NCBI GenBank assembly: GCA_002104905.1
Contig: MCFE01000005.1
Coordinates: 186,001 to 250,000 of the forward strand
Direction: 5' to 3'
DNA: 64,000 bases
DNA from: Basidiobolus meristosporus CBS 931.73
Lineage: Eukaryota; Basidiobolomycota; Basidiobolomycetes; Basidiobolales; Basidiobolaceae
The translations under genes were made by a program, and so were the position numbers. The notes beneath the pieces are model-generated. The model was not told the origin of the DNA and searched no databases. It was given only the letters and a program-made list of their open reading frames with translations. Positions 31,851 to 43,082 of this stretch are shown piece after piece. The first letter of the stretch is position 1; each line of letters begins with the position of its first letter.

Positions 31851-34382
31851 ATGATTGAGGAATTTGTGGATACCCAGTTCCCTTCCACTTATTATAATCC
31901 CATCACCCCGACAACCTTGCTTAACCCTGAGGTTGCCTCGTTGATTACCACTGTTTCCACGGCTACTCGGATTTCCTTGAGGCTTGCCTCCATCATAACC
32001 GAGGCTATCTTCGAGTCTCTAAAATACAGCACTGCCACGTCGATGGATTTAAGTAAGCGGGCTTTAATTTCCGCCATCTCGGCAGCCAAAACCTTACATT
32101 CATCCAAGCTGCTCGGAAGCAATGAGATACGGGATTCTATCAGGTACGTACGAGCCTGTCTTGCTAATGTGGGAATGGGAACTAACCTTCAGTTCAGTCA
32201 AGCTTATTACAAAGCTCTTGATGGGTACACCAGCCTGGGCATTTACCTCATCAATAACACCTTCAGTCTGGCGGAGCTGTTTATTCATACCGGGTTTCAT
32301 TTGACCTCGAAGACCGTCAAGACCGGCATCAGCGTACGTACCGGCTTATTTCACTAGACATTTTACTTGAGATTCACCCTTTGTTTGTGTTTGTAGGCTG
32401 CTGAAGAGTCGGTACGTATCATCGACGGACTGTTCGGTTCCACCGATACTTCACGTGCCTTGGCAGCAATCGTCGCCTTGGTGAAGCGGGAGGTTTATGA
32501 AGACGAGGACTTTCACTTGGCAAAGTTGGGAAACATCGTTGTCCTTAGGGCCATCACGAAAGCAATGGTCGCGTTTGCTTGTTTGCAAAGCGTCACCCAT
32601 ATAAGATCCTCTAGTACGGTCAGGCTTGTCTTGATGTATGAGAACACAGTAAGTGTGGAAGGTCAGGCACTTACGAGGACTCGAAAGCGTAATTGCACTG
32701 GTCATGGATGGCCTAGAAAGTCCTCGGGCAAAGAGCTCAAACTTGAGTCGGCCACCTCCACTTACATCGCTCAGGAAACGACGGTCAGGGATTTTTCTTG
32801 GGAGTACGACTCCACTGTAAGCATGGAGCAAAATCGTTCAACTTCCCATGAATCCCTCGACTCCGGGGAAAACACCGCCAACTTCAACCCACAATCTAAA
32901 ACCAACAAGGGCCACGCAGAGGAAAACGACTTGAAGCGAAGCAGTAGTTTCTACAAAGTGTTCCAAACCATTAACCACCGGGTGACACATCGTAAAAGCA
33001 TCACCTTCAATGGAGAGTCCAAAAGCAACGACGATCCCGTGGGCCATGAGTCTAGGCCAGATCCACACAACCTGGCCGACCCAGAAACCAACCGCCAGAT
33101 CCTCTCCTACTCCTGCGACTGCGGAAAAGAACATGCAGACAGCAACAGTGCTGGTGGATTCGCGATTCAAAATTTCCCGCAAAGACCGTTGATCAGAAAC
33201 GTGTCAAGGTTCATTCGGTACGCTTCGGCGTCGTACGGCAAGAATTTCATGAAAATCCTTGGGATCGGTGTTTTGGATGACATTTTACATCAGGACTCTA
33301 AGTACCATCCCAACCACTACGCATTCGCCAAGCACACCTCGCTTCCATTGGAGTCTATTCTGCTCTCGTCCTTCACCAACGTCTCATCCTTGAGCTCGCA
33401 TCGACTCCATAATTTGGTTCACTACGTGGCCGTAGATCACTCCATCAATGCCATCGTGTTGACCTGCCGTGGTACACTCGGGTTGTCGGACGTGCTTACC
33501 GATTTGACATGCGACTATGCGGAGATGCATGTTTGGGGGAAACGGCATCTAGCGCACGCGGGAATGTTGCAAAGCGCCCGGATACTGGCATCGGTCAGAA
33601 GTGAAGTCCATCGAACCATTCTTCAGGCTTTGATCGACCATCCCAATTACGGCTTGGTGTTGTGTGGCCACTCATTGGGAGGTGGTGTTGCTGCACTCTT
33701 GTCTATACTGTGGTCAGTCAAGGTACCGTCACACTCATTAATCGAGGAGAATTGCTTTGTGACATCCTCGGGATCTGGGTTGCCACCTGGCCGCGTGGTT
33801 CACTGCTTCACCTACGGCTCGCCATGCGTGGTGTCCCTCAATCTCTCCAAGGAGTGCTCGGGGTTGGTGACCAGTATCGTCAATCACTATGATATTGTCC
33901 CTTGCCTCAGTCTTGGCTTGCTAAAAGACTTCAAGAACGTGGCAATGTCCCTGTACGAAGAAGGGCAGATTGCGGACCAGATCATCTCCAGTGTCCTTGG
34001 AATCCATACTGGAGACAGTATTTACTCGAATATCAGTCGGAAAAACTCGGATCCTTTGGCAGGGGATCCGGACAGAGATTGGTTTTGGAGTCTGATCAAA
34101 ACCATGCGCGCAGATATGTCTTCCGAAAAGCTCTACCCACCTGGAGTCCTGTACTTGCTAGATACAAAGCCCACCTTGGATGTTGGTCCATCCCAACCGG
34201 CTATCCCAGCCACCAGAGTAACGATGCATCGTTGCGAAAACGTGGAGGATCGTTTTTCGGAGATCTTGTTTTCCAAATCTATGTTATTAGATCATTCGCC
34301 TCGCAGTTATGAAGATACCATTGCCCTGTTGGTTCGTGGTCTAGGTGAGCTAAACACCGACCCTACTGAGATCCTTCGGTGA
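31851..34382 (+). CDS. Class 3 lipase, sn1-specific diacylglycerol lipase-like
   Basis: Two exons (31851-32333 and 32397-34382) joined across a 63-base GT-AG intron give an 822-residue protein. The alpha/beta-hydrolase core carries the nucleophile elbow CGHSLGGG with Ser587, preceded by the oxyanion-side block ILTCRGT-like (AIVLTCRGTLGLSDVL). The acid is probably Asp660 in HYDIVPCLSL and the base His794 in LLDHSPRSYED, the arrangement of DAG-lipase-alpha relatives. The N-terminal 160 residues are helical and hydrophobic, possibly membrane-associating; residues 250-400 are low-complexity and probably disordered. Substrate (diacylglycerol) is inferred from family. The gene is convergent with Dicer, whose stop is 388 bases away. 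Confidence 0.87.
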
Positions 34383-34769
34383 AGCTTGGATAGTCGCAAC
34401 TCCATTTTTGTAGCTTAGCCTATCTCTCCATGAGACATTATATATATATAACCGAGTGCATTCATCACACCAAACGAATAATCCCTTGGAATGCACACAT
34501 GTTAATATGATTCTGGATGTCCTGTCTATATCCAACATCTCACTGTACTAACAACACATACTCTTGGGGTGGATTTCTCCTGATATTCAGTAAACAACTT
34601 GCAAACCCTATTGAAGTTCATGATTTGGTTCTGTTATATATTGCCATTGTGTATGCTTATGTATGGTAATCATCGTAACAGGGTTTATACAGTAGCTCAG
34701 TGGTTCGTGTATGCGATTCCGACCATTGTGAGAATAGATATGGAAGTGGGTACTTTGTAGATTTCTGCT
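34383..34769. other. Convergent intergenic region (lipase / Dicer 3' ends)
   Basis: 387 bases between two stop codons, holding a (TA) run near 34440 and presumably both polyadenylation sites. No gene seen. Confidence 0.6.
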
Positions 34770-37700
34770 TCAGGAAAGATTCTTGTCAACTCCATTAGTC
34801 TGCCTTCTCTTTGGGCAGATGCAAACCCTTTCAAGGTAGCTGGGATTTGCGGTAAGAACCTTCATGGCTAATAAGGCTGCTTCTTTTCTCGCCATTCGTA
34901 CCACCACGCCAGTACCGCTTGCCACCAAAGTATCGTGAATAAAGATTTCGCACTTCTGCGAGTTGAAACTTTCGTCCTTGATCGTGGCGTTTCTAGATGA
35001 TTCAAGAAGTGAATAAGCCTTCCGGACAAACCTGAAAATCGAGCAAACTCACCTTAGAGTTAACATCGTGCACCCCAGCTTCTGAACCATGATGGTCAGT
35101 TGGACCACCGGATGTATCTCTACTATATCCGGCCGGATATCCTTCTCAAGGATGGGCTTGATATGTTGCTCGAATATGGCTTGTACTGCGGACATCTCGA
35201 ATCCTGAATCAACAAACACTGCCCCGAAGAGAGACTCCATCAGATCTGCAACCGCTTTCGGTGGATTGAGTTTGAGCCAGTATTGGTGAGGCTGGTTTTG
35301 CTTGGTCTGCTGCATCTTCTCCATCTGATCTATGAACTCCATAAGGTTGGAGGATAACGCGCTTGATGAATGGATCAAATGCTGATGCAAACCAAGGGAA
35401 TGGGAAATGAACGAGAGGAAATTGTTGCTCACGGATGCCCCCTTGAGCTCGGTGATGTTAGCTGGTTTAAGGCCCGGATATCTTTCAAATAGGTAGCTGA
35501 CTACCAAAAAGTCCAACACCGCATCTCCAAGGAACTCCAGCCTTTGATAACATGAGGTGTTGGGGTTAGGACAAGATGGGTGAGTGAAAGCCTCATATAA
35601 AAGCCGTTTGTTCCGAAAGTTGTAGTTGATCGAGCTTTCAATTGCCTCGATGTCTAGATAAAGAAACTCGGCTTCATCACAGGTGGGACTAGGAGAAATG
35701 GCATTGTTTAGTGTAGCAAATTCTTTCCAATGCTTTATCTCTGGAAATGGTATCATCATCTTGATAGCACAATCTAGCGCAGACTCCACTCCTTGTGATA
35801 AGTAACAAGCTCCTAGACTAGCCTCCACAATGTCAGCCAACGTTTTGTCTGAAAGACTATGCTTAAAAGAGCGCCCCGATTCAAGAGGCTCATCTTCCAT
35901 GGTGAAGTTCGGCGGTAGCCAATGCTTTCTGTTGAACGGAGTTGAGGTTACGTATCTGTAAAGCTCCAACTTGACTGCATTACGGTACAGTGCAGAATTC
36001 GATATGCTTTTTATTCGTCGGATGTGTAATTGGCCTTCTTGCTTGAATGGAAGTATGAGATACATACGAATACTAACGCAGAGCTTGAGGAAAGAATCCC
36101 CAAGAATCTCGAGACGCTCGTAATTCGTATCCAAATTGGCTGACGGAATCGAAAATGCCTCCATGAATAGCATGTCGTCCACATCGAGATTTAGGTTTTC
36201 CTTTAACTCTCGCACCAACAGGATCGACTCGATTCGCGTTAGGACGGATGGAAGGAACATGGCAGCACGGTAGAGACTGGCCGAGATTGATAGCTTGCTT
36301 GCGAACTCCGGGATGATGTAGTTGTAAGAGGTTTGTTTGACCTTAGGTGTTGCAGTAATAATGGGACTGAGGAAATTCAATGCTTTGGGAACCTCTTCCA
36401 CTTCAAAAATTGGCTGTTTCCAGTCAATGATAGTTTTTTTACATTTCTTCTCGAAAAAGTCAGCAATGTGAGAGCACTCCGATGCTTCTATTGGGACACT
36501 TTGGCTGGGGGAAATTTTGGACTCTGGGGAAAGATCCCAACGGACACTCTTCAAGAAATAGCGCCTTTGGTAATCGTACTCGTCCACGATAATGATGTCG
36601 CGATCAACGTTGTGATTAATCGGTAGCAGTTCACTTGATGCACCTGTGTAAGCTTCATCCCAATCTATGCTTGAGGGGTCCGCTACGCTCGAAGGTGCAA
36701 TGAAATATTGAAAATCTGCTGAGGAATGCCATATTTTTTTGCGGACCAGAGACGAAAATAGATTTGATGTATACTTCGCTAAACACTCGATCTGGCCTTC
36801 ACTGAGCTTGACCGGCTCATTGTCGCAATTGATGTGCACGCATTGCGGGGCCCCTTTGACGTAAATATTGAAAGGTGGTACAGTGAGCGGCTTTCCCCGA
36901 GTGATAATACTGAAGGATCTTAACTCTTCACTTGAGGCATTATTTACCCTCACCACGGACTTGTAGAACAGACTATTGTTGCTCGATGGCTGATATATGC
37001 TCCAGAAATCGGAAGCTTTTCCGGGATAGTCCTGCCTAGATTTGCCAGATCCCTCGTTACCCTGAATCTCCTCATCATCACCCTCGTCGCCATCATCTAT
37101 ATTTTGGTTTGCTGGTAACAAACGATTATCCAAAGCCCCCAATTCGTGCAACCGAATGCAAGCCTTCAAAGCAGCCGATTGCTTTGCTAGTCGTTTCGAT
37201 GGGGAAAAATCGCCAGTAACCTCCTTGACTGGCGACTCCCGGGGTAGTATAAGCCTGCACACAAAGCCGTTTCCTTCACCAGATATTTGGAATATGGGCG
37301 TCGAGTTGGAGTATGAATCTTTCAGCAAAAGAGAGCAAAAGTAATGGATCAAGGCCACTGAAGAATTTAGAGAACAAACGGCCCCGGTCTCAGGACTAAC
37401 GTACATGGTTTGCCTAGACTCTATCTCAGCGGCACATGTCTCTGAGACTGTAATTTTAGCTTTTGAGTTCTCCAGACACCAGCTCTTCATCTCTTCCTCA
37501 GCCGTCCGTATCTCATAATATAGTTTTCCCTGTTTGACATTCCCCCTCTCCAACATAAGGATATATTTGGAGTTCTTCTGGCGTGCACGTCCGCGAGATT
37601 GAATATAGCTAGTGAGGTTGTGAAAGAAATCAAACCTACAAGGTCGGATTAATTGACATTAATCATTGGGATTGCATAATCTTACTGGCGAGTACCTTAT

Positions 37701-39200
37701 CACCAAATTGCATGGCTGGATATCTAAGCCCTCCTCTGCTACGCTGGTTGCAATGAGTAAGTTTAGCTCCCCACATCTAAAATCCTCGATGGTCTGATTC
37801 TGTTCTTTGAACTTCATTCGGATATCACCACGTTCAGAGTTACCATGACCAATAAGGATCCCAGGCCTCAAAAACCCAAACCCAGGGGTCTCACTAATCA
37901 ACCTGTTTAAAGCGTACGCCGTGAATCTTTTCTCAACGAAAATGATGCCGCAAAAGGTTTGAGGTGACTTCTCATAGAAACGCAAGAGTTCGATGAGCTT
38001 AAGCACCTTGGGCGACATGAACTCGGGAGATAATTTTAATTCATCACGCCGATGTGCCTCCAGAATCCTAAATGATTTCGTGATGACCAATTGCTCAAAC
38101 TCTGCTTTGATATTTGGGTTCATTTGTAGAGAACGGCCAAGCTTTTCTTGGGTAGTGGTTAACATATACTCCCATATCTGATCTGAGCACCAGGGGCCTA
38201 GCTCATGCAGCACCAGGTCTGCAACGCCAAACGCCTTCTCCAAAAGCTTGGTATTTAGATCCTCTTTAAACGACTGGTAGAGTGGTGTGTGTTCGTAATT
38301 AGGGGATTCGTTGTATTTTATAAAATACTCCTTGGGTCGACTAATGAAATTCTGTATCTCTGTTTCGTCAACCGTAATTATCGTGCTCGCTAAGTTCGCC
38401 TCCAAAGAACTACTCATACAACGGTTACCTTCGGAACAATGCCCCTTCTTACCAAAAAATAGAGATACCTTGCACTAAAGCTCACTCCCGTTTTGGAACT
38501 ATTGGGTGAGGCGGTCATTCCGAATATCCTGGGGCGCTCGTTTCGTGAGGAGCGATCGTAAAATTCTCTCATTATTAAGTTGTATGGATGTTGCTTTTTC
38601 GCATGGTGACATTCATCGAACACTAATAGATTTATCTGTGCAACAACAAAAAGCCGCAACCGGTAAGTAAGAGTGCGTGTCTTTTAGCTATAAGTACGTA
38701 AATACTTTTTTCATGGAAATGAAACCGTGTCGTAAGACATTCAGCAGCACCTGAGCAGTCATGACCATAACCTCAGTATCAAGAAATTCCTGCTTCCACT
38801 TCTCCGTATTCCAACTATCTGACTTTAACTCGCCGCAATATTGTTTTACTTTGACAGATAGATTGTCGGCCAGCACCGCTGCTTGCTGTGTCACCAACGG
38901 AACCAAATTCACCAAAAAAACCGTGATCCTTTTCTGTTGACTGGCATTACCAAACCAAGCTCATGGCGATTGCGCAAACTGCTAATAGAAAGCACTTACA
39001 TCTTCGTTTAGCCGACGATATTCTTGTTCTGTCTGAAGCATATGCTTTATGATTAATACTGATATCAGAGTTTTGCCTGTTCCCGTGTCAAGGACCGCAA
39101 TCACATTTCTGGACAAAGCCCCTTGAAATATATCGAGTTGGTACTGGCGTGGCTTGAAGACGAGCCCATCTTGAGACGTGGCGACTTCCTCTGAAGACAT
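34770..39200 (-). CDS. DCL: Dicer-like ribonuclease III
   Basis: Six exons (39200-39000, 38933-38706, 38635-38469, 38409-37696, 37635-35053, 34992-34770) give 1371 residues. Order: DExD/H helicase with [11 protein letters not shown] and the box DECH in FDECHHAKK; helicase C ending in YIQSRGRAR (about residue 450); dimerisation domain (about 510-615); divergent PAZ/connector (about 795-855). RNase IIIa follows ([13 protein letters not shown], about 942, with DIVEASLG), then RNase IIIb ([13 protein letters not shown], about 1133, with DLMESLFGA), and a C-terminal dsRNA-binding-like end ([11 protein letters not shown]). The acidic catalytic residues of both RNase III domains are present, so the enzyme should cut dsRNA into small RNAs. 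All introns are GT-AG, 59-70 bases. It shares a 323-base upstream region with prefoldin 5. The repeat arm would be a natural target of its pathway. Confidence 0.93.
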
Positions 39201-39523
39201 GCCAACTTGAGAAGTCACCAATATCGTAAGTTGGGCATTGACAAGGGTTGAAGCAGCCAATATAGCTAATATCAACACAATCACTGATTGTTAATTCAGA
39301 CGATATCTTTGATGGAGAAACATACAATCAGAGAGATAAATTAATCATCTTTTGACATGCATTGAAGGACAAAGAGTGCATGTAGCCATGAATTGGTAGT
39401 TTGTTCGATTGAAATTGAATCTCGATATGCAAGATCCAGGCTATTTTTTTACTTTTTTTCAAATGCCTAAGTTTCTCTACATATCCAAACTACCCAAGCT
39501 CCGCTGGTAAAGTGAGGGAAATC
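39201..39523. promoter_or_regulatory. Shared upstream region of Dicer and prefoldin 5
   Basis: 323 bases separate the two start codons, so both promoters must overlap or abut. It contains long T runs near 39445-39460 (TTTTTTTACTTTTTTTC) but no clear TATA box in either direction. Confidence 0.6.
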
Positions 39524-40339
39524 ATGTCAGGTGCCAAAACGCAAACAGTAGATTTGGAGGATCTTCCTTTACAATCACTTCAGCAAGTCAAGAGCCAGCT
39601 TGAGGAGGTATCTGCAACTATCTCGGTCGTCCGTGCTCTCACCTTCATCTTTTAACCAACCACCTGATTGTCGTAACCAAAAGGAACTTTCCCAACTTAC
39701 CTCTTCGTACTCGCAACTCAAGCAAGCCCAATCCACATTCAGAGATTGTAAGGAGTGTGTAGAAACCTTGAAGCCTGAAAACTCGGGTACGACAATTACC
39801 AGCGAACGATGCCCCCGATCGGGACTAATTCTCTCATTACAACAGGAAAAACCATCCTCATCCCCTTGACCAACTCTATATCCTTTTTTACTGATAATTA
39901 GGAGAGCGGGATTCTCTATCTCCATATAGGGTTTATTATTCACCTTAATTCGCAACTTACCTCTATGTTCCAGGAACTCTCGGAAATGTTTCAAACGTAA
40001 TTATCGATGTGGGAACTGGATACTACGTTGAGAAGGTAGGCATCAACCCGAAATGAATCCCTTCACACACCACGGCTCATATGTTTGATTCTTTCAGTCC
40101 ACCCAAGATGCCCATAGCTTCTATCAGGGCAAGGTTGATTACCTCCAAAACAACCTCGACAAACTCCAGGAAACCGTCACAGGCAAACAAAACAACCTGC
40201 GAGGTATTGTCATCTAATCCAGCCCACTCAGGCCTAGCATTCACATCCTTTTCCTTTTTCTTTCACAGTGCTTGTTGATGTCATGAATTCCAAAATATCC
40301 AAGCTTCAAGCCGAAAAGGAAGCTACCAAATCCTCTTGA
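39524..40339 (+). CDS. PFD5: Prefoldin subunit 5 (alpha-type)
   Basis: Six exons (39524-39607, 39684-39786, 39846-39877, 39961-40035, 40098-40203, 40269-40339) give 156 residues, the usual family size. Prefoldin is the hexameric cytosolic chaperone that hands actin and tubulin to CCT; this is one of its two alpha-type subunits. The protein has two coiled-coil arms around a hairpin core. The first arm contains LPLQSLQQVKSQLEE, the core TILIPLTNS followed by LYVPGTLGN and VIIDVGTGYYVEK, and the second arm VDYLQNNLDKLQETV. The third intron (39878-39960) is AT-AC, not GT-AG: only that junction rejoins LTNS to LYVPG in frame. The other four introns are GT-AG. The gene lies head-to-head with Dicer and 326 bases before RPS24. 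Confidence 0.92.
39878..39960 (+). other. U12-type AT-AC intron in prefoldin 5
   Basis: The 83-base intron starts ATATCCTTTT, the canonical AT-AC minor-spliceosome 5' site, and ends CTTAC. A branch-like CACCTTAAT lies at 39941-39949 with its adenosine 12 bases before the 3' end. No GT donor in the right phase exists near LTNS, and the next exon starts CTC TAT GTT CCA, giving LYVP as in other prefoldin 5 proteins. Confidence 0.88.
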
Positions 40340-40665
40340 GAATTTATTAGCATGGAATAAACAATTCAGTTCAAACCAGATTCCACCCATTTTGTTAGCA
40401 TTTTAAGCAAGAAAACAAACCAGGCTTAGGATTCCAATGGCCGAGAAAAATCATTTCGATCACTGTGGCATGGGGCCAATCAGGAATCCCGATGCCGCTC
40501 CCCCTTGCAAAACGAAGGGAATCAACGGATTCCGAATGGAAAGGAATTTTTTTTTCGGAAATCTAGCCATAGGGGTGGAATAAAGTACACGACGTTGTTG
40601 AGAGATTTCTTCCTCTTTTCCTAGTTTTTGAGTTCCTTCGTGGTTCAAGGTTTGAGACAAGAAAA
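40340..40665 (+). promoter_or_regulatory. Upstream region of RPS24
   Basis: 326 bases between the prefoldin stop and the RPS24 start. It includes pyrimidine stretches (TTCCTCTTTTCC near 40608-40619) common before ribosomal protein genes. No TATA box is evident. Confidence 0.45.
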
Positions 40666-41132
40666 ATGGTTAGTAGTGTTCATCGATATAGATTCCCCAT
40701 GCATCCTTCCCAACTAACCTCCTCTCTACCATCCAGGCCGACGCCACCGTTACTATTCGTACTCGCAAATTCTTGACCAACCGACTCTTGCAACGCAAGC
40801 AGTTCGTTGTTGACATCTTGCACCCTGGTAAGGCCAACATCAGCAAGGATGAGCTCCGCGAGAAGCTCGCCAAGATGTACAAATCCGATAAGGAGAACGT
40901 CTTCTGCTTCGGTTTCCGTACCGTTTTCGGTGGAGGTAAATCTACCGGCTTCGCTTTGATCTACGACTCCTTGGACTCCGCCAAGAAGTTCGAGCCTAAG
41001 TACCGCCTTGTTCGTCACGGCCTTGGCGAGCACGGTATCACCTCCCGTAAGCAACGTAAGGAACGTAAGAACCGTCTCAAGAAGTTCCGTGGTACCGCCA
41101 AGACCAAGGGACCTAAGACCAAGTCTGAATAA
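40666..41132 (+). CDS. RPS24: 40S ribosomal protein eS24
   Basis: The first exon is only the ATG (40666-40668). After a 68-base GT-AG intron the second exon (40737-41132) supplies the rest, total 132 residues. The protein matches eS24 throughout: [12 protein letters not shown] start, [40 protein letters not shown], and the basic tail [16 protein letters not shown]. It is a component of the small ribosomal subunit body and is needed for 18S rRNA maturation. Codon use is strongly biased (CGT, GGT, AAG), as expected of a highly expressed gene. An intron directly after the ATG is also known from animal RPS24 genes, so the position may be ancient. It converges with DNMT2, with 156 bases between stops. 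Confidence 0.96.
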
Positions 41133-41288
41133 ATGTTTCCTTGATGACCAATGGGGACTCTTCCATGTTGAAGTATTATTAATCACGCGGAACCATTGTT
41201 TGTTCATACTTTACTCAAAAATAAATTGTCAAGTAACCATCAACCGGTGTTGCTCTAATTGTTTGTTCTTTATTTGACAGTAAAATGA

Positions 41289-42858
41289 TCACTCTTGACT
41301 AGCATTGAAAAGGATGCACCTCATGAGCTCCGCGATCACCCAGACGTTTAGGCTGTTTCCTAGCAGTCGGTAGCGTTGCTTGGTGCTAATGGATTCGGGA
41401 AACTCGAGGAGGGGTGGTTGGGTGCAGGGGGAAAATGGTCTGGGTGCACTGTTGCTGTCTGCTGGTGTCTTGCTATCATCTGAACACTGTACTGGGAACG
41501 CGTGTAACTTGGCAATCTCCAGAGGACTAAAGAATCGCAGCCCAAGGTCTAGTAAGCTCGCGGGGTTTTCCCAATCATAGTCCGTGAACTGCAGGAGGGA
41601 ATGATTAGTACGTGTCGAAGCATATGGGAGATCGAGAAAAATTACTTGTAATTTTCTGGTCTGTAGCAAGGAGCCACTTCGATACACATGTCGACTTCCA
41701 TAGCCCTAGAGGGATTGTCATTTAGGAACAGTGGTGGTGAGGTGGGTCCCAATATACATTACTTTTGTGAAACATGAGCACCGCACATCACTGGGCCGGA
41801 CAATGTCAAATCGGAAGGAGGCCGTTTTTGTTATGTACTTCTCGGGCACTTGGTATGTTTGCCAGAGATCTCCCATCCTCCAGGTAGCTCTCTAATGTGG
41901 GTAGTTCGAATAGGTAGTCCTCTGTGTTGAGTTCCGAAAAGGCGCCGCTCAACCGTAGCTGGTTTTTTTCCTTCTCCTCAGTGAAGGGCCATGTGGTGAA
42001 GATCTGACAGGTGTCTATGTATTTTTCTTTGTCGGAGTCGATCTTTGCCGACGAGGGCTTTCGACGGGCCATCAAGTAGTACCGGAGTCGATCATTTGGG
42101 ATGCCGAATTGGAGAGGAGTCAACAAGCATTCGTGGATTTCATAATCCAGGTCGTCGAGACAGTTGACTAGTCGTTCTCTGGAACGGGAATACTCGAAAT
42201 TTTTCACGTTCTCGAGAAACAGATATTTGGGTGGGCAGTCCAGCTCGGGGAGTAGATCGATCAAATGCAGAAGCCCCTTGGCGCGCTCGTCCTGGTCGTC
42301 GAGTGATTTCCGCCTCGCGTATAGGGCTTGATATCGAGAAGGTTACTACATCGAACAATACTGAAGTTCACGCAAATCTAAACCGACAGTACCTGACAAG
42401 GAGGACTCAACAGCCAACAGTTCGCCTGGTACCTGTCGAATATTGTTAGAAGGGCTCCGACTTCGTTTGGAAAATCTCTCGAACGAGCCTTACTTTTGGA
42501 TGTCAGCTACACTTAAAAATTCAATTCCTCTCTGTATGGCGGTAAAAGGGAATGTTACTGAAACTGGGCCGCAAAAAAGGCAGGTGAACATTGACGTGTA
42601 CTGTAACAGGGGCCTTCTTGAAGTTGTATAGGTAAACTTCATTCGCCACTTCGTTCATATCAAAACTAGCCACCACCTCGCCAGAACCACCAGCAGCAAT
42701 GAATGCATAATGCTAATAACAAATATACAAACCATTAGCATTGTCATATAGGCATCATGTAAGAGAGACTTTTGAGATTTCAATCCAATGAGTCTCCGAC
42801 ATACCAGTCCACCGATTCCGCTAAAAAACTCCAAGCATCTGACTTCGTCTTGCGCCAT
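41289..42858 (-). CDS. DNMT2: tRNA (cytosine-38-C5) methyltransferase DNMT2, with two apparent frame breaks
   Basis: Seven exons (42858-42805, 42712-42602, 42531-42494, 42432-42393, 42326-41763, 41705-41646, 41588-41289) give about 388 residues, close to other DNMT2 proteins. Motif I is LEFFSGIGGL, the catalytic loop is SPPCQ (Cys near 80), motif VI is ENVKNFE, then QFGIPNDRLRYY, and the C-terminal target-recognition end KQRYRLLGNSLNVWVIAELM. DNMT2 methylates C38 of tRNA-Asp; it is not expected to methylate DNA. Within exon 5 the frame slips by one base at about 42304 (after PYTRGGN, before LDDQDER) and slips back at about 41862-41880 (before TYQVPEKYI). This means assembly errors, or a decaying gene. 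It is divergent from ELP4. Confidence 0.85.
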
Positions 42859-43082
42859 TTCTAGCTTGACTTGAGCGTTTATTTTGACAGGATTACCAGC
42901 GGCGACCTCTACCGGGAAAATTCATCGAGTAAGAAAAAAATCAATTTCGATCCGTTGCACCTTGGTTCACCGAACGCACAAATTTCCAAGCGATGGGCCA
43001 ATTTATCAAAAATTCCCTAAAATGACATCTATGCAATTTGAAGGCTTTGTCAAGTTCGCTTTGCGTTTGGATACATATACAC
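42859..43082. promoter_or_regulatory. Shared upstream region of DNMT2 and ELP4
   Basis: Only 224 bases lie between the two start codons, so the promoters must be shared or adjacent. No TATA box is obvious on either strand. Confidence 0.6.

Noticed and set aside
40030-40270. Further U12-type introns in prefoldin 5
   Set aside because: The remaining introns begin GTATCT, GTACGA, GTAGGC and GTATTG and end in AG with no TTCCTTAAC branch; they are ordinary U2-type.
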